DNA of 64,000 nucleotides from JABDQA01 sp963759125. Its GTDB lineage: Bacteria > Desulfobacterota > Desulfobulbia > Desulfobulbales > Desulfocapsaceae. Position numbers and translations under genes: made by a program. Numbering within the stretch: position 1 is the stretch's first letter; each line of letters opens with the position of its first letter. The notes beneath the pieces are model-generated. The model worked only from the letters and a program-made list of their open reading frames with translations, was not told the DNA's origin and did not search any database. Location: contig CAVWXN010000004.1 of the NCBI GenBank assembly GCA_963759125.1, positions 253,792 to 317,791 on the forward strand, in the 5' to 3' direction. This document shows positions 27,036 to 35,775 of the stretch, piece by piece.

Positions 27036-27214
27036 AATTATATTATAATTACCTGGTAATGCAGGATCAATCAATTGTTGTATAACGTTGAATATACCGT
27101 TGCGGTTTTCTCTGGTTTTGCGTCACTCGCCTCTAATGATTTCGGGTAAAAGAAACGTGTTAGCGGTACGAGCACGTTTCTTTTGCTGAGCAAAATCATC
27201 TACATGTCATGGAT

Positions 27215-27697
27215 ATCAGTGCTGTCTCATAGTTGATCCCACAACAAAAGCTGTGGAGAAACAACCAGTTGTTTAATATCAGGCGGCTTCAACAAATCCA
27301 CAAGATGCCGCTGTTCAAATAAGTTTAGCTGCAACAGTCGTAATATGGCCGTTAATGATATGCCAAGTTTGGCTTTGAATTTGAGGTAAGGCAACAAGAG
27401 GTACACACAAAACACAATCCAGATCTGTGTGAGTACGGCGTTAGGGGAGGTCCCCAGGAACGTTTTGATTTTCAAGTTCTGCTTGATCCACTAGAAGAAC
27501 AGCTCGATTTTCCAGCGTTCCTTGTACAAATCGGCTACAACTGAAGCCTGGAGATCAAAGGAATTGATGATGAATTGGCTCCAGCGGCTGAAAGAGCGAA
27601 ACTTCTGCCCCTTGTGATGAGCTTTTGCCAATGATTCAAATTCATGTCTCGGATAAAGAGCGGTCAATTGACTGAGGATTGTGTTAAAATGTGCCAT
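27215..27697 (-). pseudogene. IS4-type transposase, internally deleted and nonsense-mutated
   Basis: The N-terminus (MAHFNTILSQLTALYPRHEF, GQKFRSFSRWSQF) is that of IS4-family transposases with a DUF4372 domain. It then jumps to the C-terminal DDE part (VADLYKERWKIELFF, KTFLGTSPNAVLTQIW), so the middle with two of the three catalytic acids is gone. Right after ELFF a TAG replaces the Lys codon expected there. The last 130 bp are repeated at 25965. Not functional. Confidence 0.85.
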
Positions 27698-28097
27698 GGC
27701 TCGGATCTCCTTGTAATTATATTGTTTTTCGCTAACTCACTACAACACAAGAAGCTCTCCGGGCCTTTATTTATTGGTAATAATACATCTATTTATGAGC
27801 CAGCACTGTGTTCCGATTATAACGCCCAGGCCTGCCAATTCGAGTGTTCTCCTTATAAAATATCACACCAAAGACCAACCCATGTGATCAGCCCAAAAAT
27901 TTCATATGATCTTGACTGGAGTATGCCATTGCTTAGTGTTGCTCTATCTTTAGCATAGGAGTGACAGGAAAATCAGGCAAGTGGCCGAGTGTCGCTCAGC
28001 AATGCGTTATAGGAATTTTAAAACGATGACCTTTTGTTGATCATCTAATGTAGTTCATCTCTAGATGACTGAAAACGAATTACCAAGGAGTTGGATA
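27698..28097. other. Gap with element remains
   Basis: No gene. Near 27970-28010, GGCAAGTGGCCGAGTG and CAGCAATGCGTTATAGG look like the right half of an attC without the left half; weak. The rest is upstream region of the PAN-domain gene. Confidence 0.35.
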
Positions 28098-28892
28098 ATG
28101 AAGTTACGGATATTTTTTTCAGCCATACTTTTACTGCTGGTTGCTGGTTCAAGCAGCTATGCCAATAATAACTTCGACTTTTACTACAACGAGCAGCGCC
28201 CGGGTGGCGATTATACCAATTACGATGTCCGCGATGTCGATGAGTGCGCCAGGGAGTGTGAGCGCGACAGACGCTGCCGGGCCTTCGATTTTGACACCTA
28301 TAACCGCCGCTGCTGGCTCAAAGATCGGGTTCCCGAGCCGTCGAACAATCGCGACATCATCAGCGGTGTGAGAAAAGGCGGAGGCCATGGTGGCGGAGGA
28401 GGACGGGTGCCTGCCAACATTTCTGGACTCCGGATTCAGAACAATAGCAAACTTAACGGTGGTGATTACACGAATTTCATCGTCAACAATGTTCAGGAGT
28501 GCGCCCAGGCCTGTGCGCGCGACGATCGCTGCCGCTCCTTCAACTATGGCAAAGAACGCAGAGACTGCTGGTTGAAACACAAGGTGCCCCAATCTGAACA
28601 CAATAACACCGTCATCTCAGGTATCAAAGACAGGCACCGGGACGGCAACAATTATCAGGCACAGAACAATAGGGTCGGCAGTATGCGTCTTGAACGCAAC
28701 GTCAAGCGTAACGGGGGCGACTACACGAACTTCACCGTTGCCAATGTCGAAGAATGCGCCCGGGCCTGCGACCGCGATAACAAATGCCGATCATTCAATT
28801 ACGGCAAGGAGCGTCGCGACTGCTGGTTGAAACACAACAATCCTCGGGGGGTGCCGAACAATACGGTGATCTCCGGAGTCAAGGAGCGCTGA
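28098..28892 (+). CDS. Secreted protein with three PAN/apple repeats
   Basis: 264 residues: signal peptide (MKLRIFFSAILLLLVAGSSS YAN), then three tandem PAN modules, each with GGDYTN(F/Y), ECAxxCxRDxxCRxFxF/Y, CWLK and a closing N(N/R)xVISG(I/V)(R/K). The cysteine spacing is the same in all three. The linker after repeat 1 is a glycine stretch. PAN modules bind proteins or carbohydrates at the cell surface. AAGGAG lies 8 nt before ATG. Repeats 2 and 3 are closest to each other, indicating a recent duplication. Confidence 0.85.
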   Translation: MKLRIFFSAILLLLVAGSSSYANNNFDFYYNEQRPGGDYTNYDVRDVDECARECERDRRCRAFDFDTYNRRCWLKDRVPEPSNNRDIISGVRKGGGHGGGGGRVPANISGLRIQNNSKLNGGDYTNFIVNNVQECAQACARDDRCRSFNYGKERRDCWLKHKVPQSEHNNTVISGIKDRHRDGNNYQAQNNRVGSMRLERNVKRNGGDYTNFTVANVEECARACDRDNKCRSFNYGKERRDCWLKHNNPRGVPNNTVISGVKER

Positions 28893-29021
28893 TCTGCATT
28901 TACCAAGAAGATTCTGAACTTCTCTGCTGACGGGAACATTGACCGCAGAGATCAACCCTGCACAGAGGAGTTCATTGATCATTATCAAAACAATGCAAGC
29001 ACGCAAGGAGAGCCGAGTATT

Positions 29022-29393
29022 ATGATGAGTTTCAGTGAGGCAGTAGGAACATGCCTGAAAGAAAAGTACTTTAATTTCAATGACCGGGCTCAGCGCTCCG
29101 AATACTGGTGGTTTGCACTATTTGTTTGGAGTGTGACGATTGGGTTAACTGTTCTCGATAACCTGATTTTCAACAATCCATCAGGTTACGGCATCTTCAG
29201 CACCATCTGGGGATTGGCCCTTCTACTGCCATCAATTGGAGTTGGTGTTCGACGCCTGCACGACCTGGATAAATCGGGCTGGTGGCTGCTGATCCCGATT
29301 ATCCCGATTATCGGGTTCATTATTCTGGTTTTCTGGTTTATCCAGCAGGGCACGAGGGGGCAGAATCGGTACGGTGCCGATCCACTCAACTAA
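29022..29393 (+). CDS. DUF805 membrane protein
   Basis: 123 residues with three to four membrane helices. DUF805 marks: FNFNDRAQRSEYWWFALF near the start and RRLHDLDKSGWWLLIPIIPI in the middle, ending in RGQNRYGADP. AAGGAG lies 9 nt before the ATG. The family is widespread and without known function; in some genomes it is linked to envelope or cell-shape genes. Next gene 78 bp downstream, same direction. Confidence 0.88.
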   Translation: MMSFSEAVGTCLKEKYFNFNDRAQRSEYWWFALFVWSVTIGLTVLDNLIFNNPSGYGIFSTIWGLALLLPSIGVGVRRLHDLDKSGWWLLIPIIPIIGFIILVFWFIQQGTRGQNRYGADPLN

Positions 29394-29471
29394 GTGACAT
29401 GTAATCGGCAGGCCTTGTCTAAATCCTGTGCTTCATCCTAATCTTTCCGCCCAGTTGATGGAGGGCTTAAC

Positions 29472-29765
29472 TTGGATTTTCTCTCATCCCTATTCGTCGC
29501 GAAGCCACTCAGTATTCTTGTAGTCGCCGTTATATTTCTTGCGGCATATCTCGTTCTGCGCCTTACAGAACTCGGCACTAACCGACATCCTCGATCGCTG
29601 CTTATCGCCTCAATGGCTTGGGGACTCTATGCAGCTTGGGAGTTGCTGGTTTTGCTCAAGACCCCTGAGGCCAATATCCGGGTCGACCTTCTCGTGATCT
29701 GGCCTGTGCTGGCAATTCTCTCGTTATGGGCGCTATACAGAATGTTTCGGCATGTTAAACACTGA
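29472..29765 (+). CDS. Small membrane protein
   Basis: 97 residues with three predicted helices (PLSILVVAVIFLAAYLVLRL, SLLIASMAWGLYAAWELLVLL, VIWPVLAILSLWALYRMF). TTG start with GGAGGG 7 nt upstream. No family recognised. Ends 31 bp before the next gene, so probably co-transcribed with it and DUF805. Confidence 0.6.
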   Translation: MDFLSSLFVAKPLSILVVAVIFLAAYLVLRLTELGTNRHPRSLLIASMAWGLYAAWELLVLLKTPEANIRVDLLVIWPVLAILSLWALYRMFRHVKH

Positions 29766-29796
29766 GTTCGATACCCGGTCAGAAGGAAGAAATATA

Positions 29797-30549
29797 ATGA
29801 AAGCAACTATTGTTTGGTTCACAATGACTTGGGTGCTTCTAGTAAGTGGTTTATGCGTGATTGCGGATGAAACCATCGAATCCAGGCAGTTACATTTTCA
29901 GAAAGGGATGTCGTCAATCACCCTGGAGGGTTCGCTTAAGGGCAGCAAGATTATCGACTACAAATTGCGCGCCATGAACGGCCAGATCATGAGCGTCACG
30001 TTGAGTAGCAGTAACTTGAGCAACTATTTTAATGTGCTCCCACCAGGGTCTGAAGATGTTGCAATGTTCGTAGGCTCCATAGGCGGCAACGAGTGGACCG
30101 GAACGCTCACTGCCGATGGCGACCACACGATTCGCGTCTATCTGATGCGCAATGCCGCGCGACGCAACGAAACTGCCAACTACACGCTGACCGTCAGCAT
30201 TGTGGGCAGCGCCACGGCCGCGCAGGCAATTGGCCCCGCACCAGCCACCGACGCCAAGGTCAAAGGGACGCCTTATCACGCCACCGGGCAGTTACCCTGC
30301 TCAATGGGGGATGCGCCCCAAGGTTCGGCGCAATGCGACTTCGGAGTGATTCGCGGCAAACCGGGTAATGCCCGGGTTCATGTGACTCCGCCCGGCGGTT
30401 TCAAACGCGAACTGATGTTTATTGGTAAAAAGGTCACCTCCGACGGAGATGCCGACGTGAAGGCCAGCAAGAGCGGTGATCTGTGGTTGATCGACGTCAA
30501 CGACTATGAGCACTACAGGATTCTGGACGCAGTTATATCAGGTGGGTAA
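29797..30549 (+). CDS. Secreted hypothetical protein
   Basis: 250 residues: signal peptide (KATIVWFTMTWVLLVSGLCV), a first domain like bacterial pre-peptidase or inhibitor beta-sandwiches (GSLKGSKIIDYKLRAMNGQI, then DGDHTIRVYLMR...NYTLTVSIVG), a Ala/Pro-rich linker, and a second domain with one Cys pair (LPCSMG...AQCDFGVIRG). GAAGGAAG precedes ATG 29797. Family only partly recognisable. A MITE lies 24 bp after the stop. Confidence 0.6.
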   Translation: MKATIVWFTMTWVLLVSGLCVIADETIESRQLHFQKGMSSITLEGSLKGSKIIDYKLRAMNGQIMSVTLSSSNLSNYFNVLPPGSEDVAMFVGSIGGNEWTGTLTADGDHTIRVYLMRNAARRNETANYTLTVSIVGSATAAQAIGPAPATDAKVKGTPYHATGQLPCSMGDAPQGSAQCDFGVIRGKPGNARVHVTPPGGFKRELMFIGKKVTSDGDADVKASKSGDLWLIDVNDYEHYRILDAVISGG

Positions 30550-30572
30550 CCGGGATGTCCATTTATAGCTTT

Positions 30573-30713
30573 GAGCCATTTGCAAAACGATCTTTTCGCC
30601 CAAACTCTGCGTTATGCTCGAAATTTTATCCTTGGAATATCAATCATATGCCTGTGGTAAAATTTCTCGCATGCCTTGATTTTGAACGAAAATCTTAGTT
30701 TTGCAAAAGGCTC
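30573..30713 (+). mobile_element. MITE-like repeat, copy 1
   Basis: 141 bp with terminal inverted repeats GAGCCATTTGCAAAAC / GAGCCTTTTGCAAAAC (one mismatch) and further internal symmetry (GAAATTTTATCC ... GGTAAAATTTC). Flanked by GCTTT on both sides, a 5-bp target duplication. No coding capacity. It is 44 bp before the regulator's first ATG. Second copy at 53098 in the same orientation. Confidence 0.85.
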
Positions 30714-30757
30714 GCTTTGTTAAATAATTGGTTTGGTGGAAATGAGTATTTCTGAGC

Positions 30758-31528
30758 TTGACATGCATGTCTGATGATCATACAATTGAAGCCATGAAGA
30801 GAAATGAACCCATAAAGCGCAGAAAGCTCTCCCATGAAATCATGGATAGATTGCTTGAAATGATCAAGTCGGGGGAACTCAAAGAAGGAGATCAACTGCC
30901 TTCCGAGCATGATCTTATGGACCGTTATGGCGTTGGTCGACCTTCCGTGCGAGAGGCTATGCAATCGTTGGAAGGCATGGGTTTAATTTCTATACAGCAT
31001 GGCGAGAAAGCAAAAGTTAAAAAGGTTACAGCAGAAGATATTCTCGATCAGATAAGCTCTACGACCCAACACTTACTCTCAAGTTCCGTAAAAAATGTAG
31101 AGCATTTAAGAGAGGCTCGACAAATCTTCGAAGTAGGAGTGGTCAGACTTGCAGTTCAGAGAGCATCTTCGAGCTGCATAAAAAAATTGGAAAAGAAACT
31201 TGACCTTATGCGAAGAAGCAAAGGTGATCATGAAGAATTTGTCAAAGCAGACCAATCTTTTCATACTGCAATAGCAGAGATATCGGGCAATCCAATCTTT
31301 GGTGCTGTATCACAGGCAATGTTCAAATGGCTTTCAGGTTTTCATTACACTGAATATCCGAACTTGCTTGGAGTCCCTGAATTGGAGGAATTAACACTCA
31401 AAGAGCACGAAGCTATCTTTCAGTGCATTCGTGACAGGGATTCCAGCGGAGCAGCAAGAGCTATGAGTGATCATATACTAAGAGTTAATAAACTCTATAA
31501 CGGAACAAATAATCGTAAGACCAACTAG
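30758..31528 (+). CDS. GntR-family regulator, FadR/NanR-like (FCD domain)
   Basis: 256 residues. N-terminal winged helix (residues about 20-85: LSHEIMDRLLEMIKSGELKE, GDQLPSEHDLMDRYGVGRPS, VREAMQSLEGMGLI) and C-terminal all-helical FCD ligand domain with the metal-binding Asp/His pattern (DQSFHTAIAEISGN, later MSDHI). FCD regulators sense sugar acids and other carboxylates and mostly repress. HGEKAKVKKVTAEDI after the wing resembles NanR. It heads the catabolic island, so it is the best candidate regulator for 31.9-52.3 kb. Start uncertain (30758, 30767 or 30794). Confidence 0.88.
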   Translation: MTCMSDDHTIEAMKRNEPIKRRKLSHEIMDRLLEMIKSGELKEGDQLPSEHDLMDRYGVGRPSVREAMQSLEGMGLISIQHGEKAKVKKVTAEDILDQISSTTQHLLSSSVKNVEHLREARQIFEVGVVRLAVQRASSSCIKKLEKKLDLMRRSKGDHEEFVKADQSFHTAIAEISGNPIFGAVSQAMFKWLSGFHYTEYPNLLGVPELEELTLKEHEAIFQCIRDRDSSGAARAMSDHILRVNKLYNGTNNRKTN

Positions 31529-31916
31529 AACTATTAAAAAATTCGATACAGCTAATTAGTTCTCCCTCCTAACTGTCTCTAAGAGCGTCATTCCCGAATA
31601 TCATAGGTCTTTTTGAGACTCTTCGAAGTTTTCTCTGTAATGCCGACCCCATCAATTGGGGTACGGAATCTGTCTGATAATGGTTTTCCATTCACTCAGA
31701 GATTTTTAAGAAAACCAATACCTAAAAAAACATATTTAAAGATATCAATTAGATATCTTTAATGGTTCACCTTGTGTTGATAAAAGTTAAAATAGTTGTT
31801 GATTAACTTGTATAATGAGTATATTGTATAATCATAATATAAAAGAAGTGTGATTTGCCACCTAACTGTATGCTGGGGCGAATGAATGTCGAATATCTCA
31901 CCACGGGGGTACCACC
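31529..31916. promoter_or_regulatory. AT-rich leader of the panB-ilvD-TRAP operon
   Basis: Gene-free 388 bp before the operon. Contains two direct copies of TTGTATAAT at 31808-31816 and 31824-31832, 16 bp apart, each with a perfect -10-type TATAAT, followed by CATAATATAAAAG. GTATAATCAT of the second copy recurs in the oiaK-apnO control region (49803). It is a plausible promoter and operator area, but no convincing -35 is found. Confidence 0.4.
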
Positions 31917-32765
31917 ATGAGCCAACCATCAAAGCAAAAAATTACGATTCCTTCATTCAGCGACAAAAAGAAAGCCGGTGAACTTGTCACTATGATCACG
32001 GTATATGACTTTCCTTTCGCTCGACTGGTTGATCGATCACCGGCTGAAATGATTTTAGTTGGTGATTCTATGGGGATGGTGATCCAGGGACAGGACCATA
32101 CTAACCCCGTAACTCTGGATGAAATTATCTATCATGCCAAAGCAGTTCGTCGCGGAGCCCCCAATACACTCGTCGTGGGTGACATGCCGTTTATGAGCTA
32201 TCAGGTAAGTGCCGAGCAAGCACTGACTACGGCGGGCACGATTATAAAAGAGTCCGCCGCTGATTGCGTAAAGATGGAGGGGGGAGAATTTTTTGCTCCG
32301 TATGTCGATAAAATAGTTTCAGCTGGCATTCCGGTGGTTGGGCACATCGGACTCACTCCGCAAAGTGCATCAGCACTTGGTGGTTTCAAAGTGCAGGGTA
32401 AGACTCCAAAGGAGGCTGAACAGCTTGTCGTGGACGCCAAAGCCTTGGATGATGCCGGTGTCTTTGCAATGGTATTGGAGTGCATTCCGCCAGGGGTAGC
32501 CAAGGTCATTACCGAGTCGGTAGATGCAGTAACGATTGGGGTTGGAGCCGGGCCTCACGTAAACGGTCATAACCTGAATGGATATGACATTCTTGGTCTT
32601 TTCGAGAAATTTGTTCCCAAGTTCGTAGAACAATACAAACAACTCGCACCAGAGATTATTGATGGATTTACCTCATTTACTCATGCCGTAAGAGATGGCA
32701 GCTATCCGGAGCAGCGGCACTGCTTTACAGGCGGGGACGAAATCGCCAGCCTGTATCCACATTAA
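31917..32765 (+). CDS. PanB-type hydroxymethyltransferase/aldolase, copy 1
   Basis: 282 residues of the ketopantoate hydroxymethyltransferase family (TIM barrel; 5,10-methylene-THF-dependent, Mg2+). Residues matching the E. coli active site are kept: Asp50 (VGDSMGM), Asp89 (VVGDMPF), Lys119 (VKMEGGE), His143 (GHIGLTPQS) and Glu188 (LECIPP). The late loop, normally DGQ-L, reads VNGHNLNGYD, so the substrate pocket is altered. No panC or panD nearby; instead it is 14 bp before a sugar-acid-type dehydratase in a TRAP operon. A catabolic, retro-aldol role on a hydroxymethyl 2-oxo acid is inferred. GGGGG precedes the ATG. Confidence 0.85.
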   Translation: MSQPSKQKITIPSFSDKKKAGELVTMITVYDFPFARLVDRSPAEMILVGDSMGMVIQGQDHTNPVTLDEIIYHAKAVRRGAPNTLVVGDMPFMSYQVSAEQALTTAGTIIKESAADCVKMEGGEFFAPYVDKIVSAGIPVVGHIGLTPQSASALGGFKVQGKTPKEAEQLVVDAKALDDAGVFAMVLECIPPGVAKVITESVDAVTIGVGAGPHVNGHNLNGYDILGLFEKFVPKFVEQYKQLAPEIIDGFTSFTHAVRDGSYPEQRHCFTGGDEIASLYPH

Positions 32766-32779
32766 AACGAGGATAAATA

Positions 32780-34477
32780 ATGAGTAAAGGCGCAAAAAGT
32801 GACCGGGGACAGTTGAGAAGCTCACAAATCACCAAAGGTGTAGACAGGGCAACTCATAGATCACTTTTCTATTCAATGGGTTGGCTGCCAAGACACCTGG
32901 AAAAGCCCTTGGTGGGGATTGTTAATTCCTTCAATGAGTTGATGCCTGGTCACGTGCATTTAAACAGTTTAGTGCAGGCCATTAAACTGGGTGTTGCAGA
33001 AGCAGGCGGCACCCCCCTCGAATTTCCTGCCATTGCTGTCTGCGACGGTATAGCGACCGGCCACGAAGGTATGAGGATGCCGATGATCAGCCGGGAGCTG
33101 ATTGCCGACTCGACCTATCTAGTGGCAACCGCCCATGCGTTTGATGCGATCGTTATGGTTTCAAACTGTGACAAGGTTACTCCGGCCATGCTGATGGCTG
33201 CTGGAAGGCTGAATATACCTGCCATAATTGTTACAGGCGGGCCGATGGATACCGGTTACTACAGAGGGTCTGCGGCCTGCTATACGGACTTGATCGAAGC
33301 AGAAGGCCGGGTAGAAAGAGGAAAAATGAGTGAGGGTGACCTGGCTGAGTTTGAGCAGACGGCAAATGTTGGCCCAGGTTCCTGTTCAATGATGGGGACG
33401 GCCAATTGCATGAACATGCTCACCGAAGCGTTGGGAATGATGTTGACCGACGGCGCTCTTATACCCGCGACTTGGGGTGAGCGTGTTGCGCTGGCGCGCC
33501 AATCCGGGAAAAAGATCATAGAGCTTCTAGAACGAAACATATGTCCCAGGGACATAATGACCAAAGAAGCGTTCGATAACGCCATTGCAGTTGACATGGC
33601 CATAGGCGGATCAACAAATACAACCATCCACTTACCGGCAATTGCAAAGGAAGTAGGCATAGACCTGCCATTGGCAGCATTCGAGACAATGGCTGAACGT
33701 GTCCCCAATCTTGTCCTTCTAAAACCAGCTGGCCGTTTTTTCGCAAGAGATATGTATGAAGCCGGAGGACTCGCCGCCTTGATGGAAGAGTTGAATAGAC
33801 ACGGGCTTATCCACTCTGAATGCATGACTGTGTCGACGTGCGCTATGGCTGAAAATATCAGAAACCGGGAAATAACAAACACTCAGGTTATTCACAAAGT
33901 TGAAAAACCTATAAGCAAACGTGGTGGAATCTCAGTCCTGTTTGGGAATCTTGCCCCGGAAGGGGCGGTGATTAAATCTGCCGCAGTGGCACCGGAAATG
34001 ATGGTTCACACTGGACCGGCTCGGGTGTTCGATCAGGAGGAAACGGCTCTAGCTGCAATTTTCGGGGGTAAAATCGAACCAGGTGATGTTGTCGTAATAA
34101 GGTATGAAGGACCGAAAGGTGGACCTGGCATGCGTGAACAATTACTTCCAACCTCTGCAATAATCGGTATGGGACTTGGCAAAAGTGTTGCCCTTATCAC
34201 GGATGGCCGGTTCTCGGGGGCAACGCAGGGGGCATGTGTCGGCCACATTACCCCTGAGGCATATTTGGGTGGGCCAATTGCTCTGATTAAAGAGGGGGAC
34301 ACCATACATATTGATATACCTGGTAATAGTTTGAACCTGGATATTACTGATGCAGAATACAAGCGACGTGAAGAAAGCTGGGAAAGACCGCTCGGTCTTG
34401 AGCTGGAAAAAGGGTCGCTGCTGGAGAGATATCGTCGCCTGGTCGGACCGGCGGTTAATGGATCTGTTCTAGGATAA
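32780..34477 (+). CDS. IlvD/EDD-family dehydratase, probably sugar-acid specific
   Basis: 565 residues; iron-sulfur dehydratase turning a 2,3-dihydroxy acid into a 2-oxo-3-deoxy acid. Seen: ANSFNE-type start NSFNELMPGHVHL, cluster Cys in VSNCDKVTPAM, the second Cys region NVGPGSCSMMGTAN, RYEGPKGGPGM and the catalytic-loop TDGRFSGATQG. It could be the branched-chain enzyme IlvD, but its place between a PanB homologue and TRAP genes argues for a sugar acid. D-apionate equals the IlvD substrate dihydroxyisovalerate with both methyls hydroxylated, a telling fit. GAGG lies 8 nt before ATG; operon with panB-like 1. Confidence 0.88.
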   Translation: MSKGAKSDRGQLRSSQITKGVDRATHRSLFYSMGWLPRHLEKPLVGIVNSFNELMPGHVHLNSLVQAIKLGVAEAGGTPLEFPAIAVCDGIATGHEGMRMPMISRELIADSTYLVATAHAFDAIVMVSNCDKVTPAMLMAAGRLNIPAIIVTGGPMDTGYYRGSAACYTDLIEAEGRVERGKMSEGDLAEFEQTANVGPGSCSMMGTANCMNMLTEALGMMLTDGALIPATWGERVALARQSGKKIIELLERNICPRDIMTKEAFDNAIAVDMAIGGSTNTTIHLPAIAKEVGIDLPLAAFETMAERVPNLVLLKPAGRFFARDMYEAGGLAALMEELNRHGLIHSECMTVSTCAMAENIRNREITNTQVIHKVEKPISKRGGISVLFGNLAPEGAVIKSAAVAPEMMVHTGPARVFDQEETALAAIFGGKIEPGDVVVIRYEGPKGGPGMREQLLPTSAIIGMGLGKSVALITDGRFSGATQGACVGHITPEAYLGGPIALIKEGDTIHIDIPGNSLNLDITDAEYKRREESWERPLGLELEKGSLLERYRRLVGPAVNGSVLG

Positions 34478-34710
34478 GAACTCACATAATTCCTCGAACA
34501 GGAAAAGGAAAGGTGAAAAAACTCAGCCGTTTTGGCTTCCGAAAAATGAAAGAGATTCAGGAAATCTAAAAATGGCTGGGTAGGAGAAATTGCTGAGCTC
34601 AGTTGAGTAGCAGGTTGAGCCAAGAAGTAGGCTCATTGGAAGAGAGGGTAACATTTAGCAATGGTGAGATTAACTCACCCGACTACACTAAAGTAAAAGG
34701 AGGTATTGGT

Positions 34711-35697
34711 ATGAAGCGAAGTCTGACTTTAAATTTAATCATGGCAATAGGTTTGGTGCTGCTAATCACAGGTCCCGCAGCAGCCAAAACGAAGTTCAAA
34801 CTGGCAACCGTTACACCGACAAATCACGCTTACAATGAAGGTGCGCGGGAATTTGCACGACTGGTCAATGAAGGCTCGAACGGTGAGATTGAAATCACCG
34901 TATATCCCGGGGGACAACTTGGTAAGGGTGAGCGTGAGCTGGTAGAAGGCATGCAGGCTGGAATCATTGATATTGCCGTTACATCGACCGGACCACTGTC
35001 CAACTTTAGTCCTGACATGGGCGTGGTTGATCTGCCCTTTCTGTTTCTCAGTAATGAACACGTGGATGCTGTCCTTGACGGTCCAGTCGGCCGTAAATTG
35101 CTAGATGACTTGGAGTCAGCAAATCTCAAGGGTCTCGCATTCATGGAAAATGGTTTTAGAAACTTCACCAATTCGGCACGAGCTCTGGAGAAACCTGAAG
35201 ATTTAAAAGGGCTGAAATTCCGCACGATGGAAAATCCAGTTCATCTCGCTTCCGTCCGTTCTATCGGCGCTCAGGCAGTGCCGATGAGTTGGGGTGAAGT
35301 TTATACCTCACTGCAAACAGGAGTGATTGACGGTCAGGAAAACCCAGTGGCAATTATCTGGGTTAACAAAATGAACGAAGTGCAGAAGTATCTGAGCCTG
35401 ACGGGACATTTCTATTCGCCTGCGCCTCTGAGCATGAGCAAGAAAAAGTTCGATAAACTCAAGCCTGAACAACAACAGTTATTTCTTGATTCTGCGCTCA
35501 AAGCAGCGGCGTTTGAACGAAAAGTCATTCGTGATGCTGAAAAGAAACAGGTTGAAGATTTAATCTCATGGGGAATGGACGTCAGGAATGTTGACAAGCA
35601 GTTGTTTGTCGAGGCCATGCAACCTGCTTATGACAATTTTTATAAGCAGAATCCTTCCTGGGAGCCAATCGTAACAGAGATCCGGGCTACGAAGTAA
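34711..35697 (+). CDS. TRAP transporter solute-binding protein (DctP family)
   Basis: 328 residues, periplasmic receptor of a tripartite carboxylate transporter. Signal peptide (MKRSLTLNLIMAIGLVLLIT, cleavage near GPAAA), then the DctP fold: FKLATVTPTNHAYNEGA, GQLGKGERELVEGMQ, the carboxylate-binding Arg region GLKFRTMENPVH, and GVIDGQENPVAI. ATG 34711 has AAAGGAGG 8 nt upstream; a longer frame from 34603 has no such site. A second binding domain, visibly homologous over its whole length, is fused to DctQ in the next gene. Ligand likely a sugar acid. Confidence 0.93.
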   Translation: MKRSLTLNLIMAIGLVLLITGPAAAKTKFKLATVTPTNHAYNEGAREFARLVNEGSNGEIEITVYPGGQLGKGERELVEGMQAGIIDIAVTSTGPLSNFSPDMGVVDLPFLFLSNEHVDAVLDGPVGRKLLDDLESANLKGLAFMENGFRNFTNSARALEKPEDLKGLKFRTMENPVHLASVRSIGAQAVPMSWGEVYTSLQTGVIDGQENPVAIIWVNKMNEVQKYLSLTGHFYSPAPLSMSKKKFDKLKPEQQQLFLDSALKAAAFERKVIRDAEKKQVEDLISWGMDVRNVDKQLFVEAMQPAYDNFYKQNPSWEPIVTEIRATK

Positions 35698-35775
35698 TAT
35701 CTGGCCAGAACAGCGCAGGGAGGCCACGCAATGCTCCTTGCGCTGTTTGCAAAATAACATAAAAAGGAGCGTGTT

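Noticed and set aside
31808..31832. Short CRISPR-like direct repeats
   Set aside because: Only two copies of 9 bp; fits promoter or operator boxes. No CRISPR array or cas gene was seen anywhere in the window.
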